This document shows positions 6,160 to 15,922 of a stretch of 64,000 nucleotides of DNA, piece after piece. The translations under genes and the position numbers were made by a program. Positions within the stretch are counted from its first letter, which is position 1. Each line of letters begins with the position of its first letter. This DNA comes from Lachnospiraceae bacterium UBA7205 (GTDB lineage: Bacteria > Bacillota > Clostridia > Lachnospirales > Lachnospiraceae): assembly GCA_002490665.1 (NCBI GenBank), contig DKUL01000042.1, positions 21,955 to 85,954 of the forward strand, written 5' to 3'. The notes beneath the pieces are model-generated. The model ran no database searches. It worked only from the letters and a program-made list of their open reading frames with translations, and was not told the DNA's origin.

Positions 6160-9075
6160 ATGTACAATGGACAAAAAGGAACAATCAATTTTAGGCGACA
6201 GCTGGCATTGTTGATTTTAGCGGTTATTTTGTGCATCTCTGGTATGGCGGCAGGGCTTGGCATGCCGCAGGTATATGGTGCGCAGACGCGTGTTGTAAAA
6301 GTCGGTTTCTTTCCGATGGATGGTTTCAATGAAAAAAACGAGGATGGGACATACGGTGGTATGGATGTGGAGTACCTTGAGGCAATCCGGGACTATGTGA
6401 ACTGGGATATCGAATACGTGGAATGCGAGAGCTGGGACGATGCACTGCAGCTGCTTGCCGACGGGAAAATTGACCTGGTCGGCTCTGCACAGTATTCATC
6501 CAAAAGGGCTGAGATTTATCAGTACGCAAACCTTGCAAGCGGATATACGTTTGGGGCGATTGCGGTAAATGGGGACAGCGTCCTTCCATATGAAGACTTT
6601 GATGCGATGGGCGGCATTACCTATGGTATTGTGAAGACCTATATTCGAAAAGATGAGTTCTATGAGTACCTTTCTGACCACGGCATTGGCAGTCCGGTAG
6701 TGCGGGAATATAACAGTACGGCAGATTTACTCGATGCCCTTGAAAAACAGGAAATCGATGCGATGGTACATTCCCTGACAGAGATAAGGGAAGGGAAACG
6801 GATTATCGGAAGATTTGCGCCGATGCCCATTTACTACATATCCTACAAGGGCAACAACGAAGTCATGCGGGAGCTGAACCAGGGAATTGCGGATTTGAAG
6901 ATGAACCGTCCGGAGCTTGAAAATGAACTGATTGTAAAGTACTATGACAGCAGACTGGACCAGACGATTCTGCTGACGCGGGAAGAAAAAGCATACATTG
7001 CGGAAAAGAAAAATATTACGGTCGGCTACTTTGACGGCTACTATCCGTTTTCCTATGAAAATAATGGTGCATACCATGGGCTTGCAAAACAGGTTCTCGA
7101 TGAGATATCCGTGGTTACCGGACTGACGTTTGACTATGTCAGGATGGAGAATATGGATGAGGCAAAGCAGGCTTTGGCAGATGGAAAAATCGATTTGCTG
7201 AACTATTGCGGTGACACACCGCAGAATATGAAACAGTCAGGTGTTGCCGTGACAAAAGCATATGCGAAAGTGCCGCATGTCATCATCATGAAGCGTGACA
7301 GCAAGGCAAATGAAATCCAGGTGCTTGCCACGGTAAAGAGCGGCGACGACAACCGGGCGACAGCAGACCTGGTCAGCGAGGATGCACGGATCCTTACGTT
7401 TGATTCGCAGCTGGACTGTCTCTATGCAGTGAAGGAAGGCAAGGCGGATGCTGCCATGTGTGACGGCTATCTGACGGAGTACCTGTTAGGCTCCAACCTG
7501 AGGCTCAACAGGCTTGAGATTCGAAGCGTGCTCAATGATGCGCATATTATTTACATGGCGGTAAAGGATGGGGGAAATCCGCTGCTTCTGAGCATATTCA
7601 ACAAGGAACTGCTGGAAGTAAGTGACAAGATGGTCAGCGATTATATGCTGAAGGACAACTTTTTTGCCCAGAACAGTATCGAGAATTTTATCAGGACGCA
7701 CAGTGTGCTGATTCTGATTATTGTCATACTGGTTGCAGTGGCAATTGTGCTTGTGATGATGCATATGCTGCGTGACAGCAAACGGATTCAGAAGCTGATG
7801 TATACGGATTCCGAACTCAATATCTGGAACCTGAACTATCTCAAATACAAGGCGGCACAGAAGCTTTCATCTGATAAGAACCAGAAATATGCACTGGTGT
7901 ACATGGATATCTGTCAGTTCAGGCGTTACAATACGTTGTATGGATGGCATGCGGGACAGAAGCTTTTGGAACTGATTGTAAAGATACTGGGCGAAAATAT
8001 TGAACGTGAAACGGAGATTTATGCGAGAAGTCACGGTGACCATTTCGTGCTGTTTGTAAAATATGATGACGTCGAGAAGCTTGAGAACAGGCTGGCAGGG
8101 CTTGAGAATACGATTACACAGCGGCTGGGTGAGATTGCGGATATGCGTATGCCGATTACAATGGGTGTCTGCTGTATTCCGCCGGGAAGCACGGATATGC
8201 AGCTTGTAATTTCTTCTGCGATTCAGGCATCGGATTTGCTGCGGAACAGCTATGGCAATGAGATACGGATTTACGACGAGAATCTCAAGGCCCAGTTAAA
8301 AGAATATCATGATAAAGAGAAGCTCCTGGAGTCCGTTGACATTCAAAAGGATTTTGTGGCATATTACCAGCCCAAGGTGGATATCAGGAGTGAGCAGATT
8401 GTGGGTGCCGAGGCGCTGGTGCGCTTTAAAGACCCCACCGACAATGGTGCAATCAAGGCGCCGGGATATTTTGTGCCATATTATGAACAGACTGGAAAAA
8501 TTACGGAGATTGACTTTTTTATCATGGAATGTGCGTGTAAGCTGCTGCGGAGACGGATGGATGCCGGCAGGCGCGTGGTGCCAATCTCGTGTAATTTTTC
8601 AAGGATTCACTTTATAAAAGACAATTTTCCGGAGCAGTTCGAGGCGGTGATGGACAAGTACCGGATTCCAAAAGAGTACATAGAAGTGGAGATTACTGAG
8701 ACGCTTGTCATGGAAGAACTTCAGCAGCACAAGGTAAAAGAGACTGTGGAGGCGCTGCGCCAGAAGGGTATCCGTCTTTCCATAGATGATTTCGGGTCGG
8801 GATATTCGTCGCTCGGGGTATTTGAGCAGATACCGGCATCGGTTATCAAGCTTGACCGTTCCTTCCTGTTAAACAATGAAAACCGTGTGCGGCAGGTCAA
8901 AATCATGAAAAATATAGTGAACCTTGCACAGGATCTGGATGCCCAGGTTGTCTGTGAGGGTGTTGAAAATGACAACGACACGGAGCTGATGATGGAAATC
9001 GGCGCGTATGTGGCACAGGGCTATCGCTATAGCAAGCCCGTTCCGGAAGATGTTTTTGAAGAGAAATTAGGATAA
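6160..9075 (+). CDS. Membrane cyclic-di-GMP phosphodiesterase with two periplasmic substrate-binding domains, degenerate GGDEF and EAL
   Basis: The architecture from the N-terminus is: signal/TM segment (about 14-38), two bacterial type-3 solute-binding domains (about 45-270 and 285-505), a TM helix near 515-537, a GGDEF-family domain and an EAL domain. In the GGDEF domain the signature is replaced by SHGDHF, so cyclase activity is unlikely. The EAL domain keeps GAEALVRF, the Asn in CNFSRIHF, EITET, SIDDFGSGYSSL, IKLDRSF and CEGVEND, i.e. all metal and catalytic residues, so it should hydrolyse c-di-GMP. The external domains probably bind an amino acid or similar small ligand. The start at 6160 is chosen because GAGGT lies 7 nt upstream; the ATG at 6142 lacks a good site. 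Motile Clostridia use such proteins to link nutrients to swimming. Confidence 0.88.
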   Translation: MYNGQKGTINFRRQLALLILAVILCISGMAAGLGMPQVYGAQTRVVKVGFFPMDGFNEKNEDGTYGGMDVEYLEAIRDYVNWDIEYVECESWDDALQLLADGKIDLVGSAQYSSKRAEIYQYANLASGYTFGAIAVNGDSVLPYEDFDAMGGITYGIVKTYIRKDEFYEYLSDHGIGSPVVREYNSTADLLDALEKQEIDAMVHSLTEIREGKRIIGRFAPMPIYYISYKGNNEVMRELNQGIADLKMNRPELENELIVKYYDSRLDQTILLTREEKAYIAEKKNITVGYFDGYYPFSYENNGAYHGLAKQVLDEISVVTGLTFDYVRMENMDEAKQALADGKIDLLNYCGDTPQNMKQSGVAVTKAYAKVPHVIIMKRDSKANEIQVLATVKSGDDNRATADLVSEDARILTFDSQLDCLYAVKEGKADAAMCDGYLTEYLLGSNLRLNRLEIRSVLNDAHIIYMAVKDGGNPLLLSIFNKELLEVSDKMVSDYMLKDNFFAQNSIENFIRTHSVLILIIVILVAVAIVLVMMHMLRDSKRIQKLMYTDSELNIWNLNYLKYKAAQKLSSDKNQKYALVYMDICQFRRYNTLYGWHAGQKLLELIVKILGENIERETEIYARSHGDHFVLFVKYDDVEKLENRLAGLENTITQRLGEIADMRMPITMGVCCIPPGSTDMQLVISSAIQASDLLRNSYGNEIRIYDENLKAQLKEYHDKEKLLESVDIQKDFVAYYQPKVDIRSEQIVGAEALVRFKDPTDNGAIKAPGYFVPYYEQTGKITEIDFFIMECACKLLRRRMDAGRRVVPISCNFSRIHFIKDNFPEQFEAVMDKYRIPKEYIEVEITETLVMEELQQHKVKETVEALRQKGIRLSIDDFGSGYSSLGVFEQIPASVIKLDRSFLLNNENRVRQVKIMKNIVNLAQDLDAQVVCEGVENDNDTELMMEIGAYVAQGYRYSKPVPEDVFEEKLG

Positions 9076-9097
9076 AAAATATAAAGGATGAGACGAT

Positions 9098-9961
9098 ATG
9101 AAACTGAATGAGATACTGCTAAAAAATGACATCACATTATCTTTCGAGGTATTTCCCCCGAAGGCTACTGCAAACTATGAGTCCGTGCGGGAAGCGGCAT
9201 ATGGCGTCGCAATGCGAAAGCCCAGTTATATGAGCGTGACTTATGGTGCGGGCGGTAGCACGCGTGACAACACGTTAAAGATTGCGAAGGGAATCCAGGA
9301 AGAGTGCGGCGTCACGACGATTGCCCATCTGACGTGCGTGGGCGCCACCAGGGAAGGAATCCGTCAGGCGCTGGGGGAAATGAAGGCAGCGGGGATTGAG
9401 AATGTACTAGCGCTGCGCGGCGACAAGCCAAAGGATTTTGAGGGAGAGCCGTTTACGGATTACCATTATGCATCGGAGCTTGTGGAGGACATCAGGGAAT
9501 TTGGCGGCATGTGCATTGGAGGGGCATGTTATCCCGAGGGGCATGTCGAGTCGGAGAATACACTCGAAGATATTCGGAATCTAAAGAAGAAGGTGGATGC
9601 AGGATGCTCTTTTCTGACGACACAGATGTTTTTTGACAATAACATATTCTATAATTTCCTTTCCAGGGTGCGGGAGGCAGGAATCAGTGTCCCCGTGATT
9701 CCTGGTATTATGCCAATTACCAGGGCAGTCCAGATTCGAAACGCGGTAAAGCTTTCGGGCTGCAATGTACCGATGCGTTTCCGGAGCATTGTGGACTGCT
9801 TCGGGAACAACCCGGAGGCGATGCAGCAGGCAGGCATTATCTATGCCACCGACCAGATTATTGACCTGATTGCAAATGGGATAAAGCACATCCATGTTTA
9901 TTCCATGAACAAGCCGGAAGTTGTGAAAGGGATTCAGGAGAATCTCGCAAAGATTATTTAA
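9098..9961 (+). CDS. metF: Methylenetetrahydrofolate reductase
   Basis: This 287-aa MetF flavoprotein reduces 5,10-methylene-THF to 5-methyl-THF for methionine synthesis. SFEVFPPK at the N-terminus is the family signature. VTYGAGGST, LALRGDKP, GGACYPEGH, TTQMFFDN and PVIPGIMP are all present, covering the FAD and folate sites. The length is typical. AAAGGATGAG precedes the ATG by about 5-9 nt. It lies 22 nt after the EAL gene and could be co-transcribed. The 16-bp inverted repeat starting 14 nt after its stop may also serve as its 3' boundary. No metH or other methionine gene adjoins it. Confidence 0.95.
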   Translation: MKLNEILLKNDITLSFEVFPPKATANYESVREAAYGVAMRKPSYMSVTYGAGGSTRDNTLKIAKGIQEECGVTTIAHLTCVGATREGIRQALGEMKAAGIENVLALRGDKPKDFEGEPFTDYHYASELVEDIREFGGMCIGGACYPEGHVESENTLEDIRNLKKKVDAGCSFLTTQMFFDNNIFYNFLSRVREAGISVPVIPGIMPITRAVQIRNAVKLSGCNVPMRFRSIVDCFGNNPEAMQQAGIIYATDQIIDLIANGIKHIHVYSMNKPEVVKGIQENLAKII

Positions 9962-9974
9962 GTATGAATTTCAG

Positions 9975-10033
9975 ATATTCCGCATAGATTATATAAATGC
10001 AAATGCAATGGAAATAGAATCTATGCGGAATAT
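9975..10033 (+). repeat. 16-bp perfect inverted repeat covering the start of the M14 peptidase gene
   Basis: Arms 9975-9990 (ATATTCCGCATAGATT) and 10018-10033 are perfect reverse complements around a 27-nt loop. The candidate start codons of the next gene fall in the loop (10008) and in the right arm (10023). No T-run follows the right arm. RNA from metF would fold over the start region. Confidence 0.85.
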
Positions 10034-11288
10034 TTATGTCGGGGATGTTGGGGTTATTGTACAGTATCTGCAGCTGGCGCTGAACAGGGCAGGTTACCTG
10101 AACGGAATAAACGGCCAGTTTGACAGGGAAACCTGTGATGCACTCAGGGGATTTCTGGGAGATGGTGTCGGATGCTATGCGGACAGGGCTGCGTGGACAA
10201 AACTGATTCCGTACCTAAAGGGATATACGACACACGTGATAAAGGCGGGCGAGACACTGTGGGGGATTGCCAATACATATGATACACAGGTATCTGCCAT
10301 ACTGACGGCGAATCCGTCGCTGGATGCCATGAATTTACCAATAGGAACGCAGGTTTACGTTCCTTTTTCTTTTGCGCTTGTGGATGAGCGCGTCCCATAT
10401 ACTTCGGTTCTGACAGCGTACATTATAGAGGGGCTGCAGATTCGTTACCCGTTCCTGGTTACAGGCTGCATCGGAAAAAGTGTTATGGGCAGGGAAGTGT
10501 GTTACATGCAGTTTGGAAACGGAATAAAACAGGTCTGCTATAATGCCTGTTTTCATGCAAATGAGTGGATTACGACACCGGTACTGCTGAAATTTGCGGA
10601 GACGTATGCGAAAGCATACGCGGAGGGAGAGGAGCTTTACGGTGAGGATACCGGGACGCTTTTTGATGAATTTAGCCTGTATCTGATTCCGATGGTCAAT
10701 CCGGATGGTGCGGACCTTGTGAATGGAATCATCAGGAATGAGGAATACCTGGAACAGACAAGGGCTATATCCGGCGATTATCCGGCGATACCGTACCCGG
10801 ACGGCTGGAAAGCGAATATCAACGGAATTGACCTGAATTTGCAGTTCCCGGCAGGGTGGGAAAATGCGCGGGAAATAAAATTTGCACAGGGCTACACATC
10901 GCCTGCGCCGCGTGACTATGTGGGGGAAGCGCCACTGTCGGCAGCAGAGAGCATCAATATGTATCACTTTACGACTGCGCATGATTTCCAGCTGATACTG
11001 GCTTACCATACACAGGGAGAGGTCATATACTGGAAATACCTCGACTATGAACCGGAGAAGTCGAGGCGCATTGCCAATTACTTTGGGCGGGTCAGCGGCT
11101 ATCAGGTGGAGGAAACGCCCTATGCGTCCGGCTATGCGGGGTACAAGGACTGGTTTATCGAGGCATATAACCGCCCTGGATATACAATCGAGGCAGGGCG
11201 CGGTGAAAATCCGCTTGGCATGGAACAGTTTCCTAAGATTTACGAGGACAACAGGATGATTCTCGTGGGGGGGATGACGCAATTATAG
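10008..11288 (+). CDS. Peptidoglycan peptidase: PG-binding, LysM and M14 zinc carboxypeptidase domains
   Basis: This is a 426-aa protein resembling gamma-D-glutamyl-diaminopimelate endopeptidase I. Residues about 5-60 form a PG_binding_1-like domain (NIYVGDVGVIVQYLQLALN). Residues about 75-122 form a LysM domain (HVIKAGETLWGIANTYD). The rest is a peptidase family M14 domain: zinc ligands in HANEW near residue 183, MVNPDGADLVNG, AYHTQGEV, and the C-terminal catalytic glutamate in TIEAGRGENPLG. There is no signal peptide, as in Bacillus endopeptidase I, which acts during sporulation; a spore or cell-lysis role is inferred. Start choice is uncertain: ATG 10008 and ATG 10023 both lack a clear ribosome binding site. 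Both lie within the inverted repeat at 9975-10033. Confidence 0.85.
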   Translation: MEIESMRNIYVGDVGVIVQYLQLALNRAGYLNGINGQFDRETCDALRGFLGDGVGCYADRAAWTKLIPYLKGYTTHVIKAGETLWGIANTYDTQVSAILTANPSLDAMNLPIGTQVYVPFSFALVDERVPYTSVLTAYIIEGLQIRYPFLVTGCIGKSVMGREVCYMQFGNGIKQVCYNACFHANEWITTPVLLKFAETYAKAYAEGEELYGEDTGTLFDEFSLYLIPMVNPDGADLVNGIIRNEEYLEQTRAISGDYPAIPYPDGWKANINGIDLNLQFPAGWENAREIKFAQGYTSPAPRDYVGEAPLSAAESINMYHFTTAHDFQLILAYHTQGEVIYWKYLDYEPEKSRRIANYFGRVSGYQVEETPYASGYAGYKDWFIEAYNRPGYTIEAGRGENPLGMEQFPKIYEDNRMILVGGMTQL

Positions 11289-11372
11289 GAAATGTATAAT
11301 ACTTACAGAAAATGAAACGAATTTATCAGGTATTTATCTTTATGGCTTTATGATAGACTCTGGTTAAAGATA

Positions 11373-11396
11373 CTAAGGAACTGTTCAGTTCCTTGG
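11373..11396. promoter_or_regulatory. Palindrome AAGGAACTG-TT-CAGTTCCTT upstream of the GH74 gene
   Basis: Two 9-bp arms (11375-11383, 11386-11394) flank TT, and two further pairs extend the stem. It lies 20 nt before the GH74 start. The core AGGAACTG/CAGTTCCT recurs upstream of the GH5 gene at 59843-59875, so it may be a shared operator. No T-run follows it. Confidence 0.45.
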
Positions 11397-11415
11397 AAAA
11401 ACGGAGGGCACAGCC

Positions 11416-13767
11416 ATGAAACAGATTCCATATGAATACAAAAATCTTCCCATTCCGGGCGGGGGATATGTGACGGGGTTTTTATACCACAGAAAACAGC
11501 GAGATGTCCTGTATGCCAGAACCGATATCGGCGGCACGTACCGGTTTGACGCAGAAAAAAGACGGTGGATAAGTCTGATTCCGCATGTTACCATGGAGGA
11601 TTTGAGCGAGACGTTTCCAATCGCCATGGCGCTGGACGACAACAATCCTGCAATGCTGTATATTGCCTGCGGCATCAACAAAAATCAGTCCGGCGTGCTG
11701 GCGGTATCGGAGGACTTTGGCGAACACTTCCGGTATGAGAAGATACCTGTTATGGTATATGGCAATTTAAACGGCAGGGGAACCGGCGAGCGGCTGGTTG
11801 TGGACCGGGACAGCTCCGACTGGCTGTTTTATGCAAGCCAGCAGGAGGGCTTGTGGGTCACGGACAACCGGGGCAGGAGCTGGCGCAGGCTGACAGCGCT
11901 GAAAGAACAGTACCTTGCATTTGCCGCACAGGCTGGCAGTGCGCTGGTTGTCTCCACTGCCGGTGTGACTTCGATGGACAGGGAAAAGAATATGCGGGGG
12001 CACAGCCTGTATGTTTCCTATGACAAGGGGGAGACATTTGTGCCGCTTGCGGAGCCGCAGGGCAGTGTGATAGAGGGATGTCGGCTGAACGGGCTGGTGG
12101 CGCAGCGGTGTGCGGTGGACGGACGGTATCTGTATGTGACCTTTGCGTCCACGGGCAGGCGTTCCTATGTCCTCGAAAACGGTTACAGCTGTGATTCTGG
12201 TGACACGATTGACGGCAGGGTTGTGCGCTATGAGATTGGTGCGGACGGCAGAATCTGCGAAGCGTACAGGGATATTACGCCTGTGGCAGCAAGCAGGGCT
12301 TCTGGGACAGGGCTTGCTGGGATTGCGGCAGGGGAACCGCTTGATTTTGGTTTTTCGGGTATTGATGTGTCGGCGCAGACGGCGGGAATGCTTGTGTGCA
12401 CCACAATCGTAAAGGATGATGGGGACAGTGTTTTCCGGTCGTATGATTATGGGGAGAGCTGGCAGCAGGTTTTATACGACCTGCAGGACGGCGAAATGAC
12501 ATTCCGCGCACCATATATGCGTCCGGAATGCAATGGAGGGCATTCACTGATACACTGGCTCAGCGATATCAAGGTCAATCCGTTCGATGACAATGAGGCA
12601 TGGTTTAATTCAGGGACAGGCGTATTCTGTACAAGGAATCTGAAAGATAAGGAGAAGTGCAGCTTTACGGACTGGTGCGATGGTATTGAGGAGACGGTAC
12701 ATCTGAATGTGTACAGTATGCCAAAGGGGGCGGTTCAGGTGATTGACATTCTGGGCGACCTTGGCGGTTTTGCCTTTACGGAGCTGGACAAGCCCTGTGG
12801 AAATTCATTTGCGGACGAGAATGGAAACCGGTATATCACGTGTATCAACGCGGATTTCTCGGATGAGAATCCGGATGTCCTTGTCGTCACGCCGCGCGGT
12901 AACTGGACGGGGAAGACAAAGGGCGGACTGATACTGTCCAGAGACCAGGGGCGCACGTTCATGAGGCTGGCGATGCCCTTTGGGCTGAGTGCGGAGCTGG
13001 ACAGGGCGCTGGAAAACATAGAGCGTCCCAACGTCAATTCCGGATGGGTGGCGATGTCGCCCGACTGCAAAAATATCGTGTGGTCGGTAGCAGATGGGAT
13101 TGATTTGCCCGTGAGCCGCCTGATTGCAAGTCATGACATGGGTGTCAGTTTCTCGCGCTGTAAGATATATGCGCTAGATGGGACGCAGAAGACAGAGGGC
13201 GATATCAAGGTCTTTTCCGACCGGAAAAACAGTACGCTTTTTTATGCGTTTGGCGAGCATTCGGATTTTTATGTCAGCAGGGACGGCGGTCGTACGTTTT
13301 ATGAGCACATGCTTCCGGAGGATTTTCCGAAAGTACATTTTGGACAGATTGACTGCGCCAACAAGACGGAGGTGCGCGGCGAGACCGGAAAGCAGGGAGT
13401 CTTTTACATGGCGCTTGGTGAATCTGGATTGTGGAAGCTGGAATATAATTCTGACACGGATGTCATAAAGACGACGCGCCTGAGCAGGGAGGGCGACTTG
13501 GTGTTTCGCATGGGGCTTGGTCTGCTGTCGCCGGAGAGTGATTATTATAAAGAGAACAAGGCTGTTTACCTGAACGGATGTATTGACGGCATATATGGGT
13601 TTTACAGGACGCTTGACGAGGGGAAAAGTTATGAGCGGCTCAATACGGACAGGCAGATGTATGGTGAGGTGAACAGCATCGATGGGGACTGCCGCGTGTT
13701 TGGCAGATTCTATCTTGCGACAGGCTCAAACGGAGTGAAGTACGGAGAGCAGATTGCGGAATTGTGA
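11416..13767 (+). CDS. GH74 xyloglucanase-type glycoside hydrolase (no signal peptide)
   Basis: This 783-aa enzyme has the twin seven-bladed beta-propeller of GH74, which cleaves the beta-1,4-glucan backbone of xyloglucan. PIPGGGYVTGFLYH followed by LYARTDIGGTYRFD is the family's N-terminal signature, with the catalytic-type Asp in TDIGG (residue 37). The second conserved Asp region is ILGDLGGF near residue 446. Repeated SxDxGxTF-type Asp-box loops (SEDFGEHF, SYDKGETF, SYDYGESW, SRDQGRTF, SRDGGRTF) mark the propeller blades. There is no signal peptide or TM segment, so it probably works inside the cell on imported xyloglucan oligosaccharides. GGAGGG precedes the ATG. It is followed 48 nt later by a GH31 alpha-xylosidase-like gene, forming a small xyloglucan operon. 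Confidence 0.85.
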   Translation: MKQIPYEYKNLPIPGGGYVTGFLYHRKQRDVLYARTDIGGTYRFDAEKRRWISLIPHVTMEDLSETFPIAMALDDNNPAMLYIACGINKNQSGVLAVSEDFGEHFRYEKIPVMVYGNLNGRGTGERLVVDRDSSDWLFYASQQEGLWVTDNRGRSWRRLTALKEQYLAFAAQAGSALVVSTAGVTSMDREKNMRGHSLYVSYDKGETFVPLAEPQGSVIEGCRLNGLVAQRCAVDGRYLYVTFASTGRRSYVLENGYSCDSGDTIDGRVVRYEIGADGRICEAYRDITPVAASRASGTGLAGIAAGEPLDFGFSGIDVSAQTAGMLVCTTIVKDDGDSVFRSYDYGESWQQVLYDLQDGEMTFRAPYMRPECNGGHSLIHWLSDIKVNPFDDNEAWFNSGTGVFCTRNLKDKEKCSFTDWCDGIEETVHLNVYSMPKGAVQVIDILGDLGGFAFTELDKPCGNSFADENGNRYITCINADFSDENPDVLVVTPRGNWTGKTKGGLILSRDQGRTFMRLAMPFGLSAELDRALENIERPNVNSGWVAMSPDCKNIVWSVADGIDLPVSRLIASHDMGVSFSRCKIYALDGTQKTEGDIKVFSDRKNSTLFYAFGEHSDFYVSRDGGRTFYEHMLPEDFPKVHFGQIDCANKTEVRGETGKQGVFYMALGESGLWKLEYNSDTDVIKTTRLSREGDLVFRMGLGLLSPESDYYKENKAVYLNGCIDGIYGFYRTLDEGKSYERLNTDRQMYGEVNSIDGDCRVFGRFYLATGSNGVKYGEQIAEL

Positions 13768-13815
13768 GAGCATTTGCGTGAGTGTGAGTGAAAATAAACG
13801 GAGGATGGAAAACAG

Positions 13816-15885
13816 ATGCAGATTTATCAGGAGAATAACAAGTTGGTGATAGCGAGCGGCAAAAGCTTTGTGTGGATTGAGCCGTGGGGGGCAAATTCGC
13901 TGCGCGTGCGCATGAGTGCGGCTGCGCAGATGGACGCAAATGACTGGGCGCTCACAGAGCCGGTGGAGGAGATTACGCCGCAGATTGTCTTTGAGGAGAT
14001 TGACGTGACCGACCCATGGTATCGGAGCGACGCGTATGCAAAGTACCACCAGGCGGCAAGGCAGGCATCCATCACAAATGGGAAGATTACAGCAAAGGTG
14101 TCGCATGAGGGATGGATTTCCTTCTATAACCAGAGAGGTGAACTTTTGACGGAGGAGTACTGGCGCACGCGTGACAGAATCAACCGTTACTGTGTGCCGC
14201 TGCGGATTGTGGCAAGGGAGCTAAAACCGATTCAGGGCGGAACGGACTTTGAGCTGACGGCGCGGTTTGAGGCGTTTGACGACGAGAAAATCTTTGGCAT
14301 GGGGCAGTATCAGGAGAAAAACCTGAATAAAAAGGGTGCAGTCCTTGAGCTTGCCCACAGAAATTCGCAGGCGAGCGTGCCCTTTATGGTGTCGAGCAGG
14401 GGATATGGATTTTTCTGGAACAATCCTGCAATCGGGACGGCATCCTTTGGCACGAACAAGACTGAATGGTATGCAAGGAGCACGAAAAAGCTGGATTATT
14501 TTATCACGGCGGGCGATACGCCTGCTGAAATCGAGGCACAGTATTCACTTGCGACAGGGCGCACGCCGATGATGCCGGAGTATGGGCTTGGCTACTGGCA
14601 GTGTAAGCTGCGCTACCGGACACAGGATGAGCTGCTGGCGGTTGCGCGGGAGCATAAGCGGCGCGGGCTTCCGATGGATGCGATTGTGATTGACTTTTTT
14701 CACTGGACGATGCAGGGTGATTTCAAGTTTGAGCCGCTTGACTGGTGGGATCCCGAGGCGATGGTCAGGGAGCTGAAGGAGCTTGGCATTGAGACGGTGG
14801 TGTCCGTCTGGCCGACAGTGGACGAGCGCAGTGAGAACTTTGGCAAAATGAGTGACATGGGATATCTGGTCAATGCAGACCGCGGAAACCAAAACCATAT
14901 GACATGGATGGGGAATACTGTTTTTTATGACGCAACGCATCCCGGGGCGCAGCAGTTTGTCTGGGAGCGGTGTAAGGAGAATTATTACCGCTATGGAATC
15001 CGCTGCTTCTGGCTGGATGAGGCGGAGCCGGAGTATGGACCGTACGATTTTGACAACTACCGGTATTACGCGGGTCCGGCGCTGCAATGCTCCAACATCT
15101 ATCCGGTAGGCTATGCAAAGGGCTTTTATGACGGCCTGAAAGCGCAGGGGGAGACGGACATTCTGAGCCTGGTGCGCTGCGCATGGGCGGGAAGCCAGAA
15201 ATACGGCGTACTGACGTGGTCAGGGGATATCTGTTCTTCGTTCCGCGCCATGCGGGAACAGCTGCAGGCAGGGCTGAATATGGGCATGGCTGGGATTCCG
15301 TGGTGGACATCCGACATTGGCGGCTTTCTGGGCGGCGATATCAGTGACCCGGCATTTCGGGAGCTTCTGGTGCGCTGGTTTGCATGGGGGGCGTTCTGTC
15401 CGGTTTTCCGTATGCATGGCGAGCGTTCGCCGTGGTATGAGCGGGAGCAGGAATTTCGAAACGGCGTGCGCCAGCTGACGAGCGGACAGGACAACGAGGT
15501 GTGGAGCTTTGGCGAGGAGAATTACGAAATCCTGAAAAAATACCTGTTTATCCGGGAAAGGCTAAGACCGTATATCCGCATGTGCATGCAGCAGGCGAGC
15601 GAAAACGGTTCTCCGGTGATGCGTCCGCTGTTTTATGATTTTCCGGGTGATGCGGCGAGCTGGGAGATTGAGGATGCCTATATGTTTGGACCGGACTTGC
15701 TGGTTGCGCCCGTGATGGAGGCTGGTGTGGACAGCAGAATGGTCTATCTGCCCAAGGGGGCAAAGTGGACAGACGCCTACACCCATACAACGTATGAGGG
15801 TGGTCAGAAAGTGACGGTTCCGGCACCGATTGATATCATTCCGGTTTTTGTGCGGGATGGGAAGACATATGAGATATATGAATAA
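13816..15885 (+). CDS. GH31 alpha-xylosidase / alpha-glucosidase family enzyme
   Basis: This 689-aa GH31 enzyme carries the nucleophile region CFWLDEAEPEYG and the acid/base region VLTWSGDI. It also has the C-terminal PWWTSDIGGF, FRMHGERSPW and MRPLFYDFPGD segments typical of GH31. The N-terminal galactose-mutarotase-like domain includes FGMGQYQEKNLNKKG. Residues around the nucleophile resemble bacterial xyloglucan alpha-xylosidases rather than starch alpha-glucosidases. Together with the upstream GH74 gene this makes removal of alpha-1,6-xylosyl branches the likely job. There is no signal peptide, so it is cytoplasmic. GGAGGATGG precedes the ATG. Substrate specificity is inferred from context. 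Confidence 0.88.
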   Translation: MQIYQENNKLVIASGKSFVWIEPWGANSLRVRMSAAAQMDANDWALTEPVEEITPQIVFEEIDVTDPWYRSDAYAKYHQAARQASITNGKITAKVSHEGWISFYNQRGELLTEEYWRTRDRINRYCVPLRIVARELKPIQGGTDFELTARFEAFDDEKIFGMGQYQEKNLNKKGAVLELAHRNSQASVPFMVSSRGYGFFWNNPAIGTASFGTNKTEWYARSTKKLDYFITAGDTPAEIEAQYSLATGRTPMMPEYGLGYWQCKLRYRTQDELLAVAREHKRRGLPMDAIVIDFFHWTMQGDFKFEPLDWWDPEAMVRELKELGIETVVSVWPTVDERSENFGKMSDMGYLVNADRGNQNHMTWMGNTVFYDATHPGAQQFVWERCKENYYRYGIRCFWLDEAEPEYGPYDFDNYRYYAGPALQCSNIYPVGYAKGFYDGLKAQGETDILSLVRCAWAGSQKYGVLTWSGDICSSFRAMREQLQAGLNMGMAGIPWWTSDIGGFLGGDISDPAFRELLVRWFAWGAFCPVFRMHGERSPWYEREQEFRNGVRQLTSGQDNEVWSFGEENYEILKKYLFIRERLRPYIRMCMQQASENGSPVMRPLFYDFPGDAASWEIEDAYMFGPDLLVAPVMEAGVDSRMVYLPKGAKWTDAYTHTTYEGGQKVTVPAPIDIIPVFVRDGKTYEIYE

Positions 15886-15922
15886 TTTTTTAATAATTTG
15901 TAAATAAAATCCATAAAATTCC

